Assembly: GCA_944474755.1 (NCBI GenBank)
Contig: OX104123.1
Location: 64,721,898-64,785,897 of the forward strand
Length of the DNA: 64,000 nucleotides
Direction: 5' to 3'
DNA from: Limnoperna fortunei
Taxonomy: Eukaryota; Mollusca; Bivalvia; Mytilida; Modiolidae
Below the pieces are notes generated by a model, which saw only the letters and a program-made list of their open reading frames with translations, did no database searches and was not told the DNA's origin. The first letter of the stretch is position 1, and every line of letters starts with the position of its first letter. This document shows positions 11,700 through 23,739 of this stretch, piece by piece. The position numbers were made by a program, and so were the translations under genes.

Positions 11700-12540
11700 T
11701 GGTTTCTGAGCATTTCAATTTTCTCAGTTATCAATGTAATGACATTGAAATCTTCAACGAACAACTTGTTTTTACATTGATTCCATCTCTACAGGATTAA
11801 CAGAAGCAAGATAAGAGTTCTGGGAACAATATCATTGTCTTTCCTTTCCTGTACACGAAAAATGTCTGCTCTCTTTGGCAGTGGGTGCTTTCACACTGAC
11901 AGTTCGGTTTATCTCATTTATTACCAAAAAGCCCGACTTTAATACTTTTCATCATCGGGCAAATTTTTTTCTCCACACCTTTTATGGCAAGATTGTGCAT
12001 TATTGATAACTGTTTCAAGTGACTGAACAGCTTTTGTAGCATAGGATTTTATAACAGCACCTTCTAGTACACACCTTTTTTCCATAATGTGTAACCAAAG
12101 CATGTTCAAGTAACTGGCATTGTCTCAGAACGGATTGATAAATGTAGGAATGAATTACATCACTTATTCTGACTGGTACAACCATCCCATCTTTATATTC
12201 AATAAGTCTTGTCTTTCTTTAGTTGTCTTTTAATTTCAATGTGTCTGATTGCTGCCTCTGAGAATGTTTCAGCAGAAATGGTCATGTACGATGACATCAG
12301 ATAAAATATCCATGAATTTTATACATACAGTTTGTCAATTTTCTTCTGGCAAATATAGTTGACCATTATTGGGTGACGTGTGATCTGAAGTAGCAAAATG
12401 TGCTGCTTAACTTTCATCTGATATTCACATCTGGGACTTACTGAGATATCCATAGTCCATTACTTTTTTAAATATCTTCCAGTGCATTATACTGTGTGTT
12501 TTGTCAATTTGCAAAAGAAAGATGCTTGAAAATAGCTTCT
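11700..12540 (-). pseudogene. Unrecognised decayed coding stretch
   Basis: On the minus strand, long runs of protein-like sequence can be read with only a few frame breaks: for example a run including GMVVPVRISDVIHSYI (about 12180-12120), then LLEHALVTHYGKKVCT, GAVIKSYATKAVQSLETV and AQSCHKRCGEKNLPDDEK down to about 11940. Upstream is MKVKQHILLLQITRHPIMV near 12420-12360. I do not recognise the family. It lies just left of the Gypsy 5' LTR and could be an old transposon gene or an exon relic. It could also be chance. Confidence 0.3.
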
Positions 12541-12666
12541 ACTTATTTGATAGTTTGCGAAAGCAGTGTATGGATGGTTACAGTTTTTATATAATCATTT
12601 TCATTTTTGCATTGTTCTTAACAGACACACTTTCCCACATTTTCCAGCTTATATCTTCATCTTGTG

Positions 12667-12862
12667 TGTCACGGGAAGCTAATTATTTTATTTAAATTGG
12701 ACGCTTTCCGATTTCATATTGATGCTTGACTAATAAACCGTATATTCAAGTCAAACACGCCTTTGCATGTTTTTCATACAAACCTAAAGTCAAACACACC
12801 TTTGCATGCTTTTCGCACCTGTCTAATTAATTAAAACACCTGTAGTCATTCCAACACTGTAC
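12667..12862 (+). repeat. Gypsy 5' LTR, first part
   Basis: Starts TGTCACGGGAAGC and matches the 3' LTR from 26058. It lacks a segment of about 60 bp that the 3' LTR has after CTTTCCGATT. It is interrupted after CTGTAC (12857-12862) by an L1/Tx1 insertion and resumes at 15579. Confidence 0.9.
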
Positions 12863-15572
12863 ATTTAAAGAATGTGGTAATGCACTAAAAAATATGCCTA
12901 ATGGTAAGAGTCCAGGTTCGGATGGGTTTACTACAGAATTCTATAAACATTTTTGGAAAGATATTGGTACTTTTGTATATCGCTTATTAAAATATGGTTA
13001 TGAAAATAGTAAATTTTCTGAATTTCAATATCAGAGTGTAATAGCCTGCATCCCAAAAGAAGGAAAGGATAGGAGATCTATTTCAAATTGGAGACCAATA
13101 AGTCTCCTCAATGTTGATATGAAAATAGCATCCTCAGTAGTTGCCAATAGATTAAAAAATGTTCTTCCACATATCATAAGTGATAGTCAGAAGGGGTTTA
13201 TTAAAGGGCGTTTCATAGGTGAAAACACAAGGTTACTGTATGACCTTATGCATTATTTGGAAGAAAAAAACATGGAAGGCTTGCTTATACTAATAGACTT
13301 TGAGAAAGCCTTTGACTCAGTAGAATGGGATTTCTTAATTAAAGAACTTCAGAGCTTTAATTTTGGACCCTCCATTTGCCACTGGTTTCAAATATTGCAT
13401 GAAGGTGCAAAAAGCTGTGTGATCAATAATGGTCATATGTCGTCTTTCTTTAACCTCCAAAGAGGCTGCCGCCAGGGTGACCCCTTATCGCCCTATCTAT
13501 TTGTAATAGGTGTGGAGTTGCTGTCTTTAAAATTAAAATCTTATCAGGACATAAAAGGAATAGTTGTTAATAATTGTGAATCACTTGTCAGTCAGTATGC
13601 TGATGACACTTTTTTGACATTGGACGGTTCTGAAATATCACTGAAGAAATCATTAGAAACATTTGACAAATTTTATAATACATCAGAGTTAAAAATGAAC
13701 AATTCCAAAACCAGAGCTGTCTGGATTGGCACAAAGAAATTTTCAGACAAAATTTTATGTGCAGAACATCCATTAAATTGGTCAAATTTTAAACTTTTAG
13801 GCATTAATTTTTCACTTTGTTTACCAGATATGATTGAATTAAACTTTAAACAAAAAATTAAAGAAATATCGAAGCTTTTAAAAAGCTGGCAACATAGGAA
13901 ATTAACACTTCAGGGATAAGTCACTGTTATTAAATCATTGGCATTCCCAAAAATAATACATCTACTCACATCTCTTCCTAATTTGACAATTTCCATGATA
14001 AATGAACTTAATCGGTTATTTTACAGTTTTATCTGGGATGGAAAGACAGAAAAAATTAAAAGAAACACACTTATTGGTAATTTTTCAGAGGGTGGTTTAA
14101 AAATGATTCATCTTGAATCCTTTAATACATACTTAAAACTAAGTTGGGTTAAGACACTTATGGTGAACAATTCAGGTGTGTGGCAAGCTGTTGCAGAACA
14201 ACAGCTCATACAAGTTGGGGGCTTTAGATTATTTAACCTAGAAAAAGAAAAACTGAAAGAGGTAAGTAGGAAAATAACAAATCCTTTCTGGAGAGATGTG
14301 GTAAATGGATTACATAGTTCCAAACAAATTATAACAGTGAATGCTCAGGATATATTAAGTCTTGATACTTTAAATTTTGTACCCCCTGATGATTTCCAAT
14401 ATTTTATTAAGTGGAAATCAAAAGGTATTGAGAATCTGGTTGACCTGATTGATATAACCACAAAAACATTTTATCACTTTGATCAAATGAGCCAAAAATG
14501 CAATATCCAAAACTTTCTGAAATATTATAGTTTGATAACAAGTATTCCATGTTCGATTAAGAAACAGCTTAAAGAATCTATGCAGGAAATGACTACCTGT
14601 GAATTAAAAAAATACTAGAGTGTAATAAGTTTATTGAAAAAATTAAGAATAGTAAGAGTATCAAATATTTATATGTAGATTTAATAAAAAATATATTTGT
14701 CTTGCCCAATCATAAAATTGATACATGGCATAAGCATGTAAATATGGAAAATTTTGAGTGTAGGAGTTATTTTACATTAATTCAAAAATGTTAAAAACTT
14801 CCAATTTAAGCTACTGCATAGAGTTTTACCAACAAATACTTTTTTATACAAAATTGATATTGTAGATTCCAAACTGTGCAATTTTTGTAGAAACTTTGAT
14901 GAGACCATTGAACATGTTTTCTATGAATGTGTACATACAAGACAATTTTTACTGTTGTTTTTTGATCACTTGAAAACAATTTTTCCTAATTTAAATCTTG
15001 AAAAAAAGAGATTTTTATTAGGTTATAATGGTGAATCTGCCTTACTTAACTTCCTCGTAATAATAGCAAAAAATTATATTTACAGATGTAAACTTGATAA
15101 AACTATTCCAAATATTACTGGAATAAAACAGAAAATCAATTATTATAAAAAAATAGACTTGTACAATGGAGCAAAAAATAATTCTCTTCTAAAGATAGAA
15201 AAATTTTGGGCCCCATGTGAAATCATTTTTCCATAATTTGTTATGTTCTTTGTCATTGTTTACTATATTGTATAATATAACCAGAAATATATGTAAGAGC
15301 AAGCATATGTTGAGTAAAATATTGTTACATGTAAACTGAGAATGTTCGAACGTGGGTGAGAGGATGTGTGAGGTGAAAGAGTCTTCTTCATAATTATCTT
15401 CTTTTTTTCTTTTGTTTTATATCAATGAATGAGTATTGTAGTACTATTAATGATAATTTAGTCAAATACATAAATTAGTATTGAATTCCCCCTGTACACC
15501 CTAGTCAGGTGGTGATGGTGGGGATATTGTTCAAACCCTGACTTTTCAAAAAAGAAATAACAAAAAAAAAAT
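12863..15572 (+). mobile_element. 5'-truncated L1/Tx1-type LINE inserted in the 5' LTR
   Basis: Inserted between copies of CTGTAC (12857-12862 and 15573-15578), with an A-rich tail (15560-15571) just before the second copy. The intact 3' LTR shows the uninterrupted target (CACTGTACGTGGG near 26306). The LINE begins abruptly inside the RT domain, typical of 5' truncation. Confidence 0.9.
12864..15236 (+). pseudogene. L1/Tx1-type reverse transcriptase, C-terminal part
   Basis: Open from 12864 to an in-frame TAA at 13917-13919, then open again in the same frame to about 14616. A frameshift follows before the last piece (to 15236). RT blocks: GKSPGSDGFT, NWRPISLLN, IDFEKAFDS (near 13300), RQGDPLSPYLF and YADDTF (catalytic Asp pair, near 13598-13615). 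The C-terminus has a Cys/His cluster (CNFCRNF ... EHVFYEC, near 14880-14930), as in this clade. One stop and one or two indels separate it from an open frame, so it is a fairly young relic. Confidence 0.85.
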
Positions 15573-15578
15573 CTGTAC

Positions 15579-15796
15579 GTGGGTCAGAGTGGACTATTTT
15601 GAAATAGTTCCCTGTTTATTTACAGGTCAGTTTATATGTTATTAGATTGCTCAAATGAGATTTGAATGTTTATATTGAATTAAATTATAATGTAAATATA
15701 TTATAATTGTTGTAATATTGTTTATTTACAGACAAATAAAATATTTGGGGAATAACTTATTATTTACGCCATACAAGGGACAATAACCCAGCAACA
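15579..15796 (+). repeat. Gypsy 5' LTR, second part
   Basis: Resumes after the LINE target duplication at GTGGGTCAGAG and ends ACCCAGCAACA. It differs from the matching part of the 3' LTR (26314-26531) at about four positions. It contains AATAAA near 15735, a candidate polyadenylation signal. Confidence 0.9.
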
Positions 15797-15799
15797 AAA

Positions 15800-15817
15800 T
15801 GGAGGCTCGGGCGAGAT
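15800..15817 (+). promoter_or_regulatory. Candidate primer-binding site
   Basis: TGGAGGCTCGGGCGAG begins three bases after the 5' LTR end. A TGG start right after the LTR is what pairing with a tRNA CCA end would need. The tRNA cannot be named from sequence alone. Confidence 0.4.
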
Positions 15818-16677
15818 TACCCATTGTCTTTTTGTCAGTTTAGATGAAATTCCATTTCCACGGTTTTGATAATTCCAGTTCTTCAAATGTTTGGCTTAAC
15901 GACAATGTTCATTCCACGACTTGTCCAATTTTGACAACGTAGTTTTTGGCTCGACGACTTCGTCAACGATACTTCGAATGAATTACTCGTCCGAACCAAC
16001 TTCTAGGCCATCACTATATGTATGGTTTTATATATTAATTATTTGAAATATCTGTATAACCACAGTTCAGCGTTAAATTTGATCTAATATGGTTTTCATC
16101 TTAATATTTATACAGAGTCGTAATTTACGAGTTTCGCTACTTCAAACTGTGCGATAGCGTAAAGGAAGCTCCGTTAATCACAACGTTGTGTGTATCAAGA
16201 TGTCATTTTAGAACTGTATATTTAACTGTATAAAGGTGGGATTGATTCACGTCGACAGAACAAGAAATGTTTTCTTGAAGCGCATTCTGTTAATTTTTTA
16301 TTGTATGAATCCTCATCGTAGTGAACCGAACTTTCATTTCGAGTTTGAGCTATTTCATGAAACATACCTGCGAAGGAAAATATTTGCTGTTACCGGTATC
16401 CATGTTTATCTATTAAAACATTGACAGTGAACAATTTTTGAAATATAATTGCATTGTGTTTTGTTTATTTTTACTTAAATTTATATTTATTTATTTATCT
16501 GTGTTTTGCAGTGCATGGTATTTTTACATGTATAGACTACAGATTGCATGTTGTCACATTTAACAATCTATTGCATGTGAACACTTGGCTGTATATATGG
16601 TAAGTTCATCATTTCATTCATTCATTTTTCATTCATCATCATTTTTTATAGAATTTGGAAAAATTTGCCATTCTATA
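15818..16677 (+). other. Gypsy leader without a gene
   Basis: About 860 bp between the primer-binding site and the likely gag start. No open frame of note except 16236-16424, which shows no known motif. It may hold packaging and splice signals, but none can be seen. Confidence 0.4.
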
Positions 16678-17139
16678 ATGGCTACATGGCATGATAGACC
16701 TGTTGAAAAACAGAATTTAGGTTTTGAACTTTTAGACCAAAATGATATTAAGAGAATGATCAGTTATTTAAATGATCATACAGAATATAAGGTTGTCACC
16801 AGGGAGGAGTATGACCGATTCCAATTTAGTACTCCAAAGCCCAGGGTTAAAACCGAGAACGATCAGGCACCGCCTAGACCACCCCTGCCCAGTCCTAAGA
16901 GACAATATTCTTTGATCCCTGCACATCAGAGTGGGAACAACTCTAACAGTAACTGGCAAAGACCAAGAATTCCTACTTTTTCGGGTGATCATAAAGGGGA
17001 GGCTACTTTTGACGTCTGGAAATACGAGGTTAAGTGTATACTCAGAGAAGGGAATTTTGATGAAACTATAATAGTTCAATCGCTCAGAAGTTCATTAAAA
17101 GGTCAAGATAGAAGCCTTTTAATAACTTTACCTAAAGAT
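16678..17139 (+). pseudogene. Gypsy gag, first part (interrupted by a LINE)
   Basis: The likely start is ATG 16678 (MATWHDRP), not the upstream 16585 ATG, because the residues before it look like chance. It encodes an N-terminal region, a Pro-rich linker (RPPLPSPKR) and the start of a capsid domain of the Ty3/PNMA kind (IPTFSGD, FDVWKYEVKCI). The frame is cut after LPKD by the LINE at 17140 and continues at 20256. Capsid proteins of this family build the particle in which reverse transcription takes place. Confidence 0.75.
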
Positions 17140-17159
17140 TAATTAATCAAATCAATCAA

Positions 17160-19716
17160 ATATACTCAAACTTAAGAGAGATCTTTTTACTAAAAACTGT
17201 ACTGTATTCTAAAGAAAATGATGAAAACTATGATAAATCTTTTGAATATATATTGTAACACAAAAATACAACATAAATTAACAAAAGAAAAAAATAATGC
17301 CTGTGATGGATATGTCACTTTAGAAGAATTAGCCACAGCTATAAATAATTTAAAATTAAACAAGAGTCCAGGAATGGATGGATTAAGCACCAATTTTTAT
17401 AAACAATTTTGGAATTTATTTGGACCAATACTGGTAAAGGTATTTAACACAAGCTACAACAAGCAAACACTTCCCTTTTCTCAAAGACAAAGTATTCTAA
17501 ATTTGATTTACAAAAATAAAGACCCACTTCACCTCACGAACTACAGACCAATCTCCCTGTTAAATACAGATTATAAGATTCTATCATACACTCTAGCTTG
17601 TAGAATAAAAACTGTTAAATTTAATTATTAATTCTGACCAGACAGGATATATTAAAAACAGATACATAGGATTTAACCTACGACAAATACAAGACATAAT
17701 AGACTATGCTGACAAACTAAACATACAAGGCGCAATTTTATTCATTGACTTTTCTAAAGTTTTTGACACCTTAAATTGGAACTTTATGTATCAAACTTTA
17801 CATCACTTCGGATTTAATAACTCTTTTATAAACTGGATCAAAACCTTGTACAATCAAATAAATAGCTCAGTGATAAATAATGGATGGATTTCTGCCCCCT
17901 TGAAATTACAGAGAGGAATTCGTCAAGGATGTCCTTGCTCTTCGATAATTTTTGTAATAGCAGTTGAAATTATGGCCAATAAGCTAAGAAATGAAACTAA
18001 TATTAAAGGAATTGAAATTAAATTAGATGGAAAAACACATAATTTGAAAATCTCACAATTAGCAGACGACTCTACACTTTCTTTAAAGTCAACAGAAGAA
18101 ATATTAATTGCCTTAAACTTAATAGAAATATTTGGATCCTACTCAGGTTTAAAACTAAACAAAAATAAAACAGAAGGTATATGGATAGGAAAACTCAAGC
18201 ATTGCAAGGAAAAAGTACAAAACATAAACTTTACCAACAAACCAGTCAAAGCTTTAGGTTTATATTTTGGTACAGACAAAAAAGAATGTAACAAATTAAA
18301 CTGGGAAATAAATATAGAAAAAGCAAACAATTTAATGAAATCATGGGAAAAAAGAAACCTCACTATGTTAGGTAAAATACTCATTGTTAAAAAACTTATA
18401 AATCCCAAATTTACATATATAGCAAGTGCTATACCCCTAAACAAAACATTCACAGATTTAATAGAGAAAGAAATTTATCAATTTATATGGGAAGGTAAAA
18501 AAGACAAAATAAAAAAAAAACTCTTATTGCAGAATACAACAAAGGGGGATTAAAAATGTTAGATATAAAAAGCTATTTCACAAGTCTTAAAATAAAATGG
18601 GTCACTAGAATGCTAGAAGCTACCTCAGAAAACTGGATACTAATACCAAAATTCTTCTTAAACCAATATGGAAAAAACTTTTTAATTTTTAAAATGAATC
18701 TAGGAATAGAAAATTTGAAATATCTTGATAAAGTACATGAAATTCCTGAATTCTACCAAGATATTATCAAATGTTGGCTAGAAATTAAAGGAGGAGAAAC
18801 AAATGATCCAAAAAACCACATAAATATTAGAAATGAAATAATTTGGGGAAATAAACATATCAAGTTAAAAACAAACCACTTATTATGTTAAACTGGATAA
18901 ACAGCAACTTAATTTATATAAATGACATGGGTATATCTCAGAAAACTACATACTTAATAAACTGAAAATAAAAATTAATTGGATATCGGAAATAAACTCG
19001 CTAAAACGAGCCATTCCAAAATAATGGATTAATACCCTACATTCAGAAACTTCTATAAAAACCAAAGTTAACATAAATTGCCACGCAATTAGACTTAGGA
19101 ACAAAAATATACAAATAATAGATCTGAATAAGGAAAACTTCTATGAACAAATTGTAAATGATAAAACAGAGCCAAACATTGGAATAGAAAAATGGCAGAA
19201 AATGTTAAACATAACCTCATTTAATATTGAAAAAACTTTGGAATTCATTCATCAAAGTATTCAAACAAACAATCTAAAAATGTACAGATGGAAGTTAATA
19301 AGTAACATTTTACCAAATCAACAAAATCTTTTTACATGGAAAATCACAAAAACACCTGTGTGTCCATTGTGTGGGTGTATTGATACATATCAGCATTTTT
19401 GATAGATTGTAAATCCATTGCATCATTTTGGAAAAAAGTTTAGGAACTTTTTAGCAAGATAGGTTATACTAACAAAATGAAACTGGAATTTCTAGTCTTT
19501 GGATACAAAATTTGGAATAAAGAATACACTAACTTTAATCATTTATTAACCTTTTTGGGATATTCTATATACAAAGCATTCTATGTCTCACAACAAAGAT
19601 CAAAGATAGTAGACTATTTCAGCATCTTTAAACATGAATTTAATTTATATTTCAAAAATGACAACAACAATAAAATGTTAACCAAGTTTCAAAAACTTCT
19701 GAATGAAGATCAATGA
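17160..19716 (+). pseudogene. L1/Tx1-type reverse transcriptase pseudogene
   Basis: RT blocks in several frames: LNKSPGMDGLSTNFY (near 17355), NYRPISLLNTDYK (near 17540), FIDFSKVFD (near 17740), LQRGIRQGCPCSS (near 17907) and LADDSTLSL (near 18060). The C-terminal part continues through 18553 and 18891, with a Cys/His cluster near 19355-19395 (CPLCGC). At least four frameshifts or stops. CPCSS replaces the usual CPLSA block, which suggests decay. Confidence 0.8.
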
Positions 19717-20116
19717 ATCTCCCAAAACTATTGCCTTGTACACGTATTTACATCTGTTACTATTTTTACAACAACAATATTCCGATTTACTTTTACTTCC
19801 TTGTTCACATTTACCTCCCTTGTTATATCACACCTAACCAAAACAGATATGGCAATATCGTTTAATTTCAATACCGACTTTTAATTAGTAAACACTCACC
19901 AATGAAATTGAAGGAACAAATTACGTAAAACATATAATCCATAGGCATAATTCATTTAATACACTGGTCTCAGAGACACGAGCCATGCCATATTTTGTAA
20001 AAAACGAATCAAGTATGGAAACGAGCCAGTCGGTTTCCGAACATAGTTAGCAACTTACAGAATCACTATTCATAATGTAATTATTATATTTGTAATACAT
20101 TAACATAGTTATACAT

Positions 20117-20146
20117 TACCAATATGAAACCCTGTTCATATTGGTA
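20117..20146 (+). repeat. 12-bp perfect hairpin in the LINE 3' UTR
   Basis: TACCAATATGAA (20117-20128) pairs exactly with 20135-20146 around a 6-base loop ACCCTG. It lies about 95 bases before the A-rich end of the LINE, where some LINE RTs recognise their RNA. That role is inference. Confidence 0.6.
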
Positions 20147-20255
20147 TTAACATAACAGGGTACTTTGTCAATGAAAGCTGTAATGACACGGTGAATTTTA
20201 ACAGCTTTTTGTGCAATAAATTTGTTATTCATGAAAAAAAACTTTACCTAAAGAT

Positions 20256-20840
20256 GTGGGTTCTGAGCATATTCTAGAAAAGTTGGAGGGTGTTTATGGA
20301 AATGTTTACACTAGCGAGGCGTGACTTCAAAAATTTTACACTGAGAAACAGCAGCCTAATCAAACTGTGGCCGACTATGGTATGAAACTTGAGTCACTAT
20401 TGCAATCCGCTATTGAGCGAGGTCATGTAAATCCTGCATCTAAAGATGATATGCTTAGGTCAAAGTTTTAGTCTGGTCTTAGCGATCCCTTATTACGAAA
20501 CGCAAGCAGGCATAAGTACGACACAATTTCCAATTTTGATAAACTCATGCGCGAGATTCGTGCCATTGAGCTTGAACTAGCAAATTCAAATTCAAATGTT
20601 AAAACTAGCAATTTACAGCAAAGTTCTATTTCTGTCGAACTCCAAAAAATTACCGAGGTGTTAAAAAAATTAGACACTTTCAGTCAAAGAATGGATTCTT
20701 TGGAATCAGAATTAAAAAGCTTAAAAATCGAAAAACCCAAAAATCCGCCATATCGGGGTAATTATCGGGGAAACCAAAACAACCGGGGTTCAAAATCGAT
20801 TCCAAAAGGGTCGTGGAAACAAACAAAACCATGTTATAGC
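20256..20840 (+). pseudogene. Gypsy gag, second part
   Basis: Continues the capsid reading frame after the LINE: EHILEKLEGVYGNVY, DYGMKLESLL, FDKLMREIRAIELE. A coiled-coil-like stretch follows (20640-20740), then a basic Asn/Gly/Arg-rich end (YRGNYRGNQNNRG). Stops interrupt it near 20323 and 20469. No CCHC knuckle is seen, though part of the gag-pol junction may have been lost near 20830. Confidence 0.7.
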
Positions 20841-21476
20841 ACTTTTAGATTGTTGTTCTATGGTATCGACGATTTCCGAATCGATGGTTAAACAAATTAA
20901 ATCAGTTACAGAGATTAAAGAGATCGGCGATCTCATTACAATAAGTGTAGCTTTCGGTGATAAGTTACCATATTTAGGTTATGTTGAAGTTCACTTGAGA
21001 ATACCTTTCATGAATAACGAAACTTTTCCTGTTCTCATGTTGGTAGTTCCAAGAACTGAATATAACCAAAAGGATTCTGTGATTATTGGTACAAATGTAC
21101 TAAATGTTTTAAAATCTTATACAGAAGAGAATGATAGCATTCATCCTGAATGGAATGTAGCCTTTCAGTCACTAACAAACTCAATTCTTGTCCGTTCAAC
21201 TAACAAAAAGCCCATTACTCTAATGCCAATGTCAAGTAAAACTATGTCAGGTATAGTGCGTAATGGAAACGGTGCAGCTGTTACTGTCGTTACGGAAAGT
21301 GTCCATAGTCAGTTTTCGGACGGTGTAATGGTGTGTCCAAGGGTTGTTCGAATGAATAAAGAGGGAAAATGTCGAATTCCTGTAAGGTTGTGTAACATGA
21401 CGACAAGGGTAGTTAAGATAAAACCAAAATCAATACTGTGCGGTGTTAGTGAAGTCAAGAGTGTTACGTCACGCTG
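20838..21476 (+). pseudogene. Gypsy retropepsin region with altered catalytic motif
   Basis: From about 20838 the frame reads LLDCCSMVSTIS where retropepsins have LLDTGSxxS. The catalytic Asp is kept, but the Thr-Gly after it has become Cys-Cys. VIIGTNVL near 21083 matches the conserved late protease block. The frame then runs open to TGA at 21474-21476 through a linker rich in Val and Thr. In a live element this enzyme cuts the Gag-Pol polyprotein. Confidence 0.65.
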
Positions 21477-21609
21477 ATCCTTTCAACGAGGACATCAAGG
21501 TTAAACCGGATCGAGACGTTGATACAAACATACATATTGTCCGTGACGATTTAGACACGCTTGGTTTTAAGTTAAACGCCGACTTATCGGAAGAAGTCAA
21601 GCAGTTTTA

Positions 21610-21996
21610 ATATGAATGTAGGCGCAGCCTAAATGCGAGCATCGCACATTGTTCATGTCGTTACTTCAAAGCCCCCTAACTGTGCCTCTACATTCCATTG
21701 ATGACGTGACGTATTATTGTGTTGGTGACGTCAGAAAACTCAATTTCAAATACAGCGTTATAGATTGAAAAAAAATTGTCTGGCAATTTTGTAGTAATTT
21801 AAAAAATAAACACTTTAATTTTATCGATGTCAAAATTTTTTTTTTCAACTGTTATATTTTATATTTTTTCGTTCGTCTACAATATTTTCTTCGGATAGCT
21901 CAGCTACCATCTAAAATGGATTTGTTCATATGGATCACGTGACTTTTTTTACACACACGCATGTAACCGTATAGCTCGGATCTGCGATGCTTGCTT
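21610..21996. mobile_element. MITE-like insertion between protease and RT
   Basis: Noncoding AT-rich sequence splits the pol frame: coding ends near EEVKQF (about 21608) and resumes near KWKSIF (about 22010). Imperfect inverted arms lie close to the ends: 21635-21646 (gcgagcatcgca) and 21983-21994 (tgcgatgcttgc). TTTAA occurs at both edges (21606-21610 and 21995-21999), a possible target duplication. The exact ends are uncertain. Confidence 0.5.
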
Positions 21997-22009
21997 TAAA
22001 CTTATCGGT

Positions 22010-22514
22010 AAGTGGAAGTCCATTTTTTGAACGGGACCTACCGATTTAGGTTTTACGACACTTGTAGAACACGAGATAAAGTTGAGCGATGAAACTCCGT
22101 TTAAAGAACCTTATTGACGCATACCTCCGTCAATGTTTGACGAAGTCCGTGAACATTTGAAAGAGATGTTAGATGCGGGTGCAATTCGGGAGTCAAATAG
22201 TCCGTTTTCGAGCAACACCGTTCTCGTTCGGAAGAAAGAAAACTCTTTGCATCGATTTCCGAAAATTAAATTCTCGTACTATTAAGGATGCCTATCCGAC
22301 CCCTAGAGTCGACGATACAATCGATTGTTTGGCTGGCTCTCAGTTCTTTTCCAAAATCGACCTTAGATCGGCCTACTGGCAATGTGGAATAAAAGAGTCC
22401 GATAAATACAAGACCGCCTTTTCAGCTAGTCCTTTGGAATTTTACGAGTGTAACCGGCTTCCTTTCGGGTTAACCAACGCGGTTGCATGTTTCCAGAGAC
22501 TAATGGAGAACTGA
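22010..22514 (+). pseudogene. Gypsy reverse transcriptase, N-terminal half
   Basis: RT blocks are readable with stops near 22030 and 22116 and a frameshift near 22240: MLDAGAIRESNSPFSSN, IDFRKLNSRTIKDAYP, FSKIDLRSAYWQ (first catalytic Asp) and NRLPFGLTNA. After LMEN (22511) the sequence jumps to KYLGFIV-like sequence. The catalytic YxDD block and the residues around it are deleted, so this copy could not supply RT activity. Confidence 0.8.
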
Positions 22515-22529
22515 AATTTAATATTTAGG

Positions 22530-23739
22530 ATTTATTGTATCCGGGGAAGGAATTAAACCGGATGACGAGAAGATCAAATCCGTCAAAAATTGGCCGGAAA
22601 TAAAAAACGTGAAGGATTTGCGGAAGTTTCTAGGTTTTGCGTCATATTATCGGAAGTTCATTTAAGACTTCGGCAAAATAGCTAGGCCGTTAAACGATCT
22701 CCTTGTCGGTCACCCAACGAATAAATCAGGTGCTAAAAAGTCCAAGTCAAAACCTAAGACTCCCTGGCGTTGGACAAGTATTGAACAACAAGCGAGAGAT
22801 ACTCTTATTGAAAAACTAACCTCTCCTCCTATATTAGCGTATGCGGATTATAGTCTTCATTTCGAAGTACACACTGACGCTAGTTCAGAAGCACTAGGGG
22901 CAATATTATATCAGCGTCAAGACGGTGTTGATAGGGTGGTAGCTTACGCAAGTCGTGGTTTACGCGGATCAGAAAAACTTTCCCCTGCACATAAAAGGGA
23001 ATTTCTAGCTTTAAAATGGGCTGTAACCGACAAATTTCATGATTATTTGTTTGGTAGCCGTTTTGAAGTTAAGACCGACAATAACCCGTTAACTTGTGTG
23101 TTGGATAAAGCAAAACTAGACGCGACTACTCAACGATGGGTAGCTTCGTTGGCTGACTATGACTTCATTATAACCTACCGGAGTGGTAAAACTAACGTTG
23201 ATGCTGATATGTTATCAAGATTGTCTCAACCAACTAAGTCAGTTGACAGAAATGTTATAAAAGCAGTTTGCACTTCGGCACTAGTTTCAGACAGTCCTAG
23301 GGTAGAATCTGTATTTTTAGCTAAAGATACCGAAGGGTTGGAGTCGTTTTCACCTTTAGATCATACTATTAGTGATATAGTTTGGGCACTTGAACAGAAC
23401 GCTGATTTAAACATTTCTCAAGTAATTGATATATTTTTGTCTGGTCGAAAACCCTCGAAGAGGATTTTAGCAAAAAAATCTAAAGAGGTTAGAAGGATTT
23501 TGAACGAGTGGGAAAAATTGTCATTGAGAGGAGTCTTGTATAGATCTTGTAATTTGAATGGCGAGAAGGTACAACAGTTGGTATTACCTGAGGTGTACCG
23601 AGATGTAGCTCTTACAGGCTTGCATGATGATGTCGGCCACCAGGGTCGTGACCGTACGTTGTATTTGGTCAAATCTCGATTTTATTGGCCAGGTTTAAAG
23701 ATGTTGAGAGGAAGGTATCAACATGTACTAATTGTATAA
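22530..23739 (+). pseudogene. Gypsy RT connection, RNase H and integrase zinc finger
   Basis: After the deletion come FLGFASYYRKFI (stop just after) and an RNase H domain: HTDASSEALGAILYQ (near 22873), LALKWAV, TDNNPL, and YRSGKTNVDADMLSR near 23176. The open frame from 22936 reaches the integrase HHCC finger (GHQGRDRTLYLVKSRFYWPG near 23635). It ends at 23737-23739 through a frameshift just before the two Cys of the finger, which appear in the next frame (STCTNC). Confidence 0.85.

Larger units (their letters stand above)
17140..20239 (+). mobile_element. 5'-truncated L1/Tx1-type LINE inserted in gag
   Basis: The 16-bp target duplication AACTTTACCTAAAGAT is exact at 17124-17139 and 20240-20255, both inside gag codons, and a short A-run ends the LINE. 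It is 3.1 kb long, beginning just before the RT domain. It is a different and more diverged family member than the LINE at 12863-15572. Confidence 0.93.
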
